Source: Clostridiales bacterium
GTDB taxonomy: Bacteria; Bacillota; Clostridia; Lachnospirales; WRAX01
NCBI GenBank assembly: GCA_031271375.1
Contig: JAISVU010000384.1
Coordinates: 1-11,492, forward strand
DNA: 11,492 nucleotides
Reading direction: 5' to 3'
This document shows, one piece after another, positions 6,634-11,492 of the stretch. Every line of letters starts with the position of its first letter. Position 1 is the stretch's first letter. The notes under the pieces were generated by a model. It did not search any database. It was not told where the DNA came from and saw nothing but the letters and a program-made list of their open reading frames with translations. The position numbers and the translations under genes were made by a program.

Positions 6634-8814
6634 TCACTCTGCTTTCTGCCTCTCCACCAACTCAGCGAAAGGCTTATTCCCCGCGATCAGCTCGTCATAT
6701 GTCCCGTCGCCCACGATTCTGCCGCCGCCCAGCATGATTATCCGGTCGCATTCCCTTATTGTCGAAAGCCGGTGGGCTATGACTATGCGCGTGCATTTGA
6801 GCTTGGCCAGGCTCTCGGATACATGCTTCTGCGTGATGTTGTCCAGGGCCGATGTCGCCTCGTCCAGCATCAGGATTTTCGGCTTGCCCGCGACGGCACG
6901 GGCTATCATCAGCCGCTGTTTCTGTCCGCCGGAAACCCCGCCAGAACCTTCGCTTATCATCGTGTGCATACCCATCGGCATTGCCCGGATATCCTCCGCG
7001 ATACCGGCGATCTCGGCGGCTTCCCAGGCGTCGTCCTGCGTGAGCCAAGGCGCGGAGATTATTATGTTGCTAAAAATATCCCCCTGGAAGAGCGAGCCGT
7101 TTTGCAAAACAACGCCGACGCTGGCCCTCCGCATGGATTTTTTATCGAGTTTTTCCAAGTCTTTTCCGTCATAGTACACCGCGCCTTTCTGAGGCGTCTC
7201 GAACCCCAGCATCAACCGCATGAGGGTTGACTTGCCGCAGCCCGTCGCCCCGCATATCGCCACATACTGCCCGGCGCGTATTTTCAGGCTTAGATTGTCC
7301 AGCACAAGCGGCATGTTATCGGCATATCTGAATGAGACGTTGTTAAGCTCGACGACGCCGCTTAGGCGCTCCACAATCGTCCCGCCGGTTCCCGATTCCG
7401 GTTCCTCGTCAAAGATTGGGCCGAGGGACTTGAACATTGACCGGATATGGGTTATCGTCCCGGCTATGCCCGTAAACTGGGACAACGCCCCGCTGGCCAT
7501 GCCGAACGCCGCGTTAAAGGCCATATACTCGGCCACGGATACATTGCTCGCGGCGGCGGCATAGTAGAAAAAGAGCGTGCATCCGCTGGTGAGGAGGAAC
7601 ATGAACAAGCCGCCGAACCGCACGATGACAGGCGGAAGATACTGTAGCTTCGCGTTTTTTGAATATACGGAAGACCATTTCGCAAAGACCCTTTTCTCGG
7701 CCCCCGCCAGCTTTAATTTAAGCACGCCGCTGAAGAGCGACATCGTTATCCCGCTCTCCGCCGCCCCGGCTTCTATCATATCGCGCCTATACTTCATCGT
7801 TACGAATACCTGTATGACAGACAGCGCCGCCCCAAGACCGGTGACTATCAGCGCGGGTATCGCCAGCGGACGGGCCACCGTGAATATCTGCCCAATGTAA
7901 ACAAGGCTGAACACGGCTGTCAGCGACGACACCACAAGCCCGACGGTTATCATATCGCACAGGGATTCGGCCTGGGACATGCGGCTCATAACCTCGCCCG
8001 CCGGTTTATCCCTAAAAAACTTAGGCTTTAACGACAGGATACGCATGTACATCGCCGCCCCGACCGTTATCCGCGCCTTTTGCCCTATATGCTCCTGCGC
8101 CATGCCCGCCGCTATGCCGATAAACGCGGAGGATGCGGTGGAACCGATAAGCATCGCCGCGGCAGCGAGCAGAACAGGCAGCTCGGCGATCGTCAGCACG
8201 TCCCCGAACAGCTTCTCCGTCACATACGGCGTAACAAGCCCCGCAAGCGCCGCGGCGAGGGCGGTTATGCCCAGCCACGCCAAATCCTTAACCCTAATCA
8301 GCCCAAAGACATAGGCAAAAAAGGCCTTCGCCGTTATCCTTCCCGCCGGGAGCGGCTTATAAAAGCAATAGGCGGCCTCGCCAAGCTCGGTCTTCGCGTC
8401 GATCTTAATATTCTTGTTTTGCTTTATGTCATGGTAATAATAGCTGCCGGCCCTGCCCGGTATCAGCGCGACGGCGGTTCCGTCCTTCAGGCTTCCAAGA
8501 AAAGCCCCGGCAGCCTCTTTTTGCCAGCCCTTCGTAAGCGCTACCTTACGTTTTGCCAGGCCGGAGCGGCTTAACGCGTAATCCAGCTGCTTGTCCAGCT
8601 CCGTGACGCTTTCCGGGATATCCGGGGCGGGCAGCTTATAATACTTTAGAACGGCCTCGATGGCGTTCCTTGCGATGGCCGCGTCCGCAAGCTCCGCGAA
8701 AGGCGCGCCGCCCATAACGCTCCCCGCAAGCTCGGCAAAGGAATGGGCAAAGCTGTCGTTGTCCGCTTTAATGCGCTGTTTAATTTGATCGTCGTATAAT
8801 CCCATATTATTCAT
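6634..8814 (-). CDS. NHLM-type peptide export ABC transporter, permease/ATPase without peptidase (ABC2)
   Basis: An ABC exporter half that resembles the second transporter of NHLM (nitrile-hydratase-leader microcin) systems, which export ribosomally made modified peptides. It has 726 residues. A cytoplasmic N-terminal region of about 160 residues without peptidase motifs leads to a six-helix ABC membrane domain (about 170-445) and a nucleotide-binding domain. That domain has Walker A GATGCGKS (522-529), a Q-loop near LQNGSLF, signature VSGGQ (627-631), Walker B ILMLDE (647-652) and H-loop His681, all intact. The start ATG overlaps the ABC1 stop (ATGA), so the two are translationally coupled and probably form a heterodimer or paired exporter (inference). 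A second ATG lies 3 codons on. It is the last gene of the operon, ending in the convergent gap. Family recognition rests on remembered sequence features and the gene pairing. Confidence 0.9.
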   Translation of the reverse strand: MNNMGLYDDQIKQRIKADNDSFAHSFAELAGSVMGGAPFAELADAAIARNAIEAVLKYYKLPAPDIPESVTELDKQLDYALSRSGLAKRKVALTKGWQKEAAGAFLGSLKDGTAVALIPGRAGSYYYHDIKQNKNIKIDAKTELGEAAYCFYKPLPAGRITAKAFFAYVFGLIRVKDLAWLGITALAAALAGLVTPYVTEKLFGDVLTIAELPVLLAAAAMLIGSTASSAFIGIAAGMAQEHIGQKARITVGAAMYMRILSLKPKFFRDKPAGEVMSRMSQAESLCDMITVGLVVSSLTAVFSLVYIGQIFTVARPLAIPALIVTGLGAALSVIQVFVTMKYRRDMIEAGAAESGITMSLFSGVLKLKLAGAEKRVFAKWSSVYSKNAKLQYLPPVIVRFGGLFMFLLTSGCTLFFYYAAAASNVSVAEYMAFNAAFGMASGALSQFTGIAGTITHIRSMFKSLGPIFDEEPESGTGGTIVERLSGVVELNNVSFRYADNMPLVLDNLSLKIRAGQYVAICGATGCGKSTLMRLMLGFETPQKGAVYYDGKDLEKLDKKSMRRASVGVVLQNGSLFQGDIFSNIIISAPWLTQDDAWEAAEIAGIAEDIRAMPMGMHTMISEGSGGVSGGQKQRLMIARAVAGKPKILMLDEATSALDNITQKHVSESLAKLKCTRIVIAHRLSTIRECDRIIMLGGGRIVGDGTYDELIAGNKPFAELVERQKAE

Positions 8815-11000
8815 TCGCTTGTGACCAATGCCGTGTACTTCCCGCCCAGTTTATACAGTTCGTCGTGGGTTCCGCGTTCGGCGATCCTGCCGCGGTCTAG
8901 GACGATGATCTCGTCGCAGTCGCGGATCGTTGACAGCCTGTGAGCGACAATGACGCAGGTTATCCCCCTGTCCTTTATCGCTTTTGACACCTCGAACTCC
9001 GTTTTCGCGTCCAGCGCGGAGGTCGCCTCATCCAAGACGATCACGGTGGGGTCCCCTGCTAAGGCGCGGGCGATTTCAAGCCGCTGCCGCTGCCCGCCGG
9101 AGAAGTCCGCGCCGCCTTCCGCCATACGGTAGCCGTAGCCGCCCTCGCGTTCCATCACGGTTTCGTGTATCTTGCCGTCCCGGGCCGCCATTATCATTTC
9201 AAAGTCTTCTATTGAATTGTCCCATAACTTTATGTTGTTTGATATCGTGTCGCCGAAGAGGACGATGTCCTGGTCGACGGAGGCGACGCTGGAGGTGAAT
9301 ATGTTCCGGTTGATTGCGCTGCGCGGCTTCCCGTCGTATGTTATCGCGCCGCTCCAGGGCTCGTAAAGTCCCGTGATGAGCTTCGCAATCGTTGACTTCC
9401 CGCAGCCGCTTGCGCCCACAAGCGCGATATGCTGGCCCGGCTTGACGCTTATATCAAGCCCCTCGATGATCGGCGGCTCCAGCCTTGAATAGCCGAACGA
9501 CACGTCCTTCAGCTCGATGTTCCCCCGCAGCTTGTCGTACTTCTCTATTTGCGGAATGACATCCGGCACGTCCGGCTTATACATCATCACGTCCTCAACG
9601 CGCTCCATGCGCGCCCTGAGGCCCGTGAACATATTGCCGAGGGATATAATGCTTTGGGCTGGGGCCGTAAACTGGGCAAGGTAGCTCTGGAACGCGAACA
9701 GCAGCCCGACGGTCATATTCCCGTCGAAGCACAGGTAAATCCCGGTTATCAGCACCGCGATATTAGAGATTTGCATAACGAACGCGGGAATGCTCCCAAA
9801 ACGCCGCCCGAGCTTCGCCGCCTCTGTCTCGGCGGCGTTCACAGCCGCCTGGTACCCGGCCCAGCGCTCGAAGAACCCGTCCTCGGCCCCGCTGGCTTTC
9901 AGCGTCTCAATCATCTGTATGCCCGCGAGGGCGGCGCCCGCTTTCATCCCCATTTCGCGCATACGCATACGTCCCAGGTTCATGCTCTTCTTCGTTATTA
10001 AACGGGATAAGGCCATATTGATTACAAGCGACCCAAGCCCGATAACCGACAGCGTCACGCTTACCCTAAGCATAATAACAAGGTATAGAACGGCCATCGC
10101 ACAGTTGATGACAAACGGCGCGAGCTCGTTCATAATCCCGCCTGCGATGCCTTCGTTCGCGCTCTGGCGCAGTAAAAGCTCCCCCGCCTGGCGCTGGGCG
10201 AAGAACGGCGCGGGGAGCCTCAGCACATGCCAGATAAACGAGGCGTTCGCCGTGACGGCCAGCTTGCCTTCAATCTTACGCAGGTACTTGGCTTGCAGAT
10301 ACTGAATAATAAAGAGCATAAATGTTGCGGCAGCCATAATCCCAAGAAACGCCGGGATGAGGCCGGGGTTCTTTCCGGGAAGAATAACGTCCATAAATAC
10401 CCTGCCGAAGGCGGGCTGGATCATGCCAACGCCGAAGCCCAGCAGCGAGAGCGTGACAAGGAACGCGAACATTGACCGCGTTCCCTTGAGGCGCTTCTTG
10501 GCGAAATCAATGACGCTTGCGGGCTTACCGCCCTTGACGAACTCGGGCGTCGGCTTAAACAGAATACACACGCCGGTGAACCCCTTGTCGAATTCCTCGC
10601 GGGAAAGCCTTACCTCCCCTTTAGCGGGGTCGTTGAGGTAAGCCCATTTGTCGGTCATCCCGGTACACACGACGAAATGGTTAAAATTCCAGTGGAGAAT
10701 ACATGGAAACGCGCCTGCTTCCATAAGCCGCCCCGGCTCGAAACGGTACCCCTTAGCGTCCAGCCCGTGGGCGCGGGCGGCGACTACGATGTTCTTCGCC
10801 TTCGCCCCGTCGCGGGAGACGCCGCAGTCCGCCCGGTTCTCTTCCAGGCTCATCCATTTCCCGTAATAAGCCAGTATCATGCTCAGGCAGGCCGCGCCGC
10901 ACTCCAGGTTTTCCATCTGCATTACGACGGGTACCTTGACATGCTTTCTCTTCATTGCGGGCAGCGTGACGCCGCCACTGCGGCGTAATGTTATACCCAA
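8811..11000 (-). CDS. NHLM-type peptide export ABC transporter with C39 leader peptidase (ABC1)
   Basis: A peptidase-containing ABC exporter that cuts leader peptides, usually after a double glycine, and moves the mature peptide across the membrane. From TTG 11000 it has 729 residues. The N-terminal C39 cysteine peptidase (about 20-150) has Gln28, catalytic Cys34 in LECGAACL, His108 in NFNHFVVCTG and Asp124 in LNDPAKG. A six-helix membrane domain lies at about 175-455. The ATPase domain has Walker A GASGCGKST (529-537), Q577, signature FSGGQ (633-637), Walker B VIVLDE (653-658) and His687. All catalytic residues are present. TTG 11000 is preferred because GGGTGAT lies 3 nt upstream and the start is 4 nt after the adaptor stop. 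ATG 10955 (MKRKHVKVPVV) gives a more typical family N-terminus but has no ribosome site. An intact peptidase implies a leader-bearing substrate, none of which is visible in full here. Confidence 0.93.
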   Translation of the reverse strand: MGITLRRSGGVTLPAMKRKHVKVPVVMQMENLECGAACLSMILAYYGKWMSLEENRADCGVSRDGAKAKNIVVAARAHGLDAKGYRFEPGRLMEAGAFPCILHWNFNHFVVCTGMTDKWAYLNDPAKGEVRLSREEFDKGFTGVCILFKPTPEFVKGGKPASVIDFAKKRLKGTRSMFAFLVTLSLLGFGVGMIQPAFGRVFMDVILPGKNPGLIPAFLGIMAAATFMLFIIQYLQAKYLRKIEGKLAVTANASFIWHVLRLPAPFFAQRQAGELLLRQSANEGIAGGIMNELAPFVINCAMAVLYLVIMLRVSVTLSVIGLGSLVINMALSRLITKKSMNLGRMRMREMGMKAGAALAGIQMIETLKASGAEDGFFERWAGYQAAVNAAETEAAKLGRRFGSIPAFVMQISNIAVLITGIYLCFDGNMTVGLLFAFQSYLAQFTAPAQSIISLGNMFTGLRARMERVEDVMMYKPDVPDVIPQIEKYDKLRGNIELKDVSFGYSRLEPPIIEGLDISVKPGQHIALVGASGCGKSTIAKLITGLYEPWSGAITYDGKPRSAINRNIFTSSVASVDQDIVLFGDTISNNIKLWDNSIEDFEMIMAARDGKIHETVMEREGGYGYRMAEGGADFSGGQRQRLEIARALAGDPTVIVLDEATSALDAKTEFEVSKAIKDRGITCVIVAHRLSTIRDCDEIIVLDRGRIAERGTHDELYKLGGKYTALVTSE

Positions 11001-11003
11001 TAC

Positions 11004-11010
11004 ATCACCC
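11004..11010 (-). promoter_or_regulatory. Ribosome binding site supporting the TTG start of ABC1
   Basis: On the minus strand GGGTGAT lies 3 nt before the TTG at 11000, overlapping the adaptor stop codon. The response regulator has the same arrangement (GGTGAT, 3 nt, ATG). The alternative ATG at 10955 has no such site. Confidence 0.5.
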
Positions 11011-11241
11011 GCCTACAAGGAAATTTACCGGGCGAATCCACTCCGTCCCGCCGGCGGCGTTAATGATCTCCACCTTGCCCAAAAAGCCCCAGACAAGGAA
11101 CCCGGCCAGAATGAGGGCCGCCGCCGCCGCAAGAAGCCAGGCGGCCGGCGTCGTCACCCTTATATATTTGTTTAAGTCCTCAGGGGATGAGAGCCTGTCA
11201 AGCGCGGATTTGCGGAAGACGGATTGCTTTTGCTCGTCCAT
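11005..11241 (-). CDS. Severely shortened NHLM-type HlyD-like secretion adaptor (78 aa)
   Basis: The N-terminus (VFRKSALDRLSSPEDLN, about 8-24, then KYIRVTTP) and the single membrane helix (about 34-54) match the start of NHLM-system HlyD/membrane-fusion proteins. Those normally run to a few hundred residues with a lipoyl/coiled-coil body outside the membrane. Here only about 23 residues follow the helix. The tail, EWIRPVNFLVGG, resembles the usual HlyD C-terminal end (an R-P-[IV]-x-[FL] pattern), so the gene looks like an in-frame internal deletion joining both ends. That comparison is from memory. The gene has an excellent ribosome site (GAGGTGA, 6 nt before ATG) and ends 4 nt before ABC1, so it is probably still translated. 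It could be a decayed adaptor, a functional mini-adaptor that anchors ABC1/ABC2, or an assembly error. No frameshifted remainder is visible between it and ABC1. Confidence 0.75.
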   Translation of the reverse strand: MDEQKQSVFRKSALDRLSSPEDLNKYIRVTTPAAWLLAAAAALILAGFLVWGFLGKVEIINAAGGTEWIRPVNFLVGG

Positions 11242-11247
11242 GACGGT

Positions 11248-11254
11248 TCACCTC
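11248..11254 (-). promoter_or_regulatory. Strong ribosome binding site of the mini-adaptor gene
   Basis: GAGGTGA on the minus strand, 6 nt before the ATG at 11241. Its good match argues that the shortened adaptor is still translated. Confidence 0.7.
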
Positions 11255-11262
11255 GTTTGTTT

Positions 11263-11340
11263 CGTAGGGCGCGGCATCCCTGACGCGCCGGGATTTGAAC
11301 AGAACGCCCGTTTCGGCGCGTCTTGAAGCCGCGCCCTACG
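11263..11340. repeat. 78-bp palindromic element with 13-bp perfect terminal inverted repeats
   Basis: CGTAGGGCGCGGC (11263-11275) and GCCGCGCCCTACG (11328-11340) are exact reverse complements. An inner pair, GACGCGCCG (11282-11290) and CGGCGCGTC (11314-11322), is also exact, with a short continuation of wobble pairs. The whole element folds into one GC-rich hairpin. It fills the gap between the upstream ORF stop and the adaptor ribosome site. I see no clear target-site duplication and no T run after it, so an intrinsic terminator is unlikely. It resembles GTAGGGC-type dispersed palindromes that I recall from clostridial genomes. It may be a small mobile or REP-like repeat, or an RNA-processing hairpin. 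Confidence 0.75.
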
Positions 11341-11342
11341 CT

Positions 11343-11492
11343 TTACGGCGTTATATAGTACCACAGTCTTTGGCAGCCGGGATTTTGGCACTCGAATTCA
11401 TTGCTTACGTGTTTCACCGGGTCGGACGGCCCGAGGCGTACCTTGTCAAACATCATAGCAATACTTGCGTTTACTTCCGTATTAGGATTTTG
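11343..11492 (-). CDS. C-terminal end of an unidentified ORF with two cysteines (partial)
   Basis: A minus-strand frame is open from the right edge to a TAA at 11343-11345, giving 49 residues. Its C-terminal part reads SNEFECQNPGCQRLWYYITP, with Cys-x4-Cys close to the end. I do not recognise it. The Cys-x4-Cys with an aromatic follow-up is like one half of a zinc ribbon of the Ogr/Com kind. Its place upstream of the exporter also leaves open a cysteine-bearing precursor peptide, but no leader or double glycine is visible here. Two adjacent ATG codons (residues 13 and 14) could be an internal start giving a 37- or 36-residue peptide, though no good ribosome site precedes them. It ends 2 nt before the palindromic element. 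That it is a real gene is likely but not proven. Confidence 0.45.
   Translation of the reverse strand, partial: QNPNTEVNASIAMMFDKVRLGPSDPVKHVSNEFECQNPGCQRLWYYITP

Noticed and set aside
6616..7230. Plus-strand open frames opposite the ABC2 ATPase domain
   Set aside because: They mirror conserved Walker and signature codons of the real gene and encode no recognisable protein.
11343..11492. TTGACA and TATATAAC sequences on the minus strand as an exporter promoter
   Set aside because: The TTGACA has no -10 partner at the right distance, and the TATATAAC has no -35 partner. Both lie in the partial ORF.

Overview
The window reads as a chromosomal segment of an anaerobic Gram-positive bacterium, most likely a Clostridia-type Bacillota (inference). 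The grounds are the ECF sigma/zinc-finger anti-sigma pair, a 7TM-type sensor kinase, an NHLM-type peptide exporter, G-rich Shine-Dalgarno sites, and GC-rich coding sequence that still uses ATA for isoleucine often. Genes are tightly packed and no stretch over about 150 bases lacks a gene. I saw no tRNA, rRNA, CRISPR array or transposase.

Region 1 (1-3733, + strand) looks like one transcription unit: an ECF sigma factor cut by the left edge, its membrane-bound zinc-finger anti-sigma factor, an unnamed exported multi-pass membrane protein, then two housekeeping genes, tsaD (tRNA t6A37 modification) and engB/ysxC (ribosome-assembly GTPase). Most junctions overlap or nearly touch. A strong terminator-like hairpin lies inside the 5' end of the third gene and may reduce read-through into tsaD-engB.

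Region 2 (3770-6493) is a two-component system: a minus-strand histidine kinase with an extracytoplasmic sensor and a 7TM block, and a divergent plus-strand OmpR/PhoB-type regulator. They share a 51-bp gap with a promoter-like sequence and a small palindrome.

Region 3 (6494-6633) is a short convergent gap holding a long imperfect palindrome built on an 8-bp tandem repeat, resembling dispersed repeats of environmental bacteria and possibly ending transcription of the regulator gene.

Region 4 (6634-11492, - strand) is an NHLM-type (nitrile-hydratase-leader microcin) RiPP export operon. In transcription order it has the C-terminal end of an unidentified ORF with two cysteines, a 78-bp palindromic element, a very short HlyD-like adaptor, a C39-peptidase ABC transporter (ABC1), and a second ABC transporter (ABC2). 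The adaptor keeps the family's N-terminus and membrane helix but lacks nearly the whole extracytoplasmic part, and its tail looks like a normal HlyD C-terminus. It therefore looks like an in-frame internal deletion or a miniaturised adaptor. No full precursor peptide or maturation enzyme is visible; they would lie beyond the right edge. The most interesting parts are this mini-adaptor with its two intact transporters, and the two palindromic elements.
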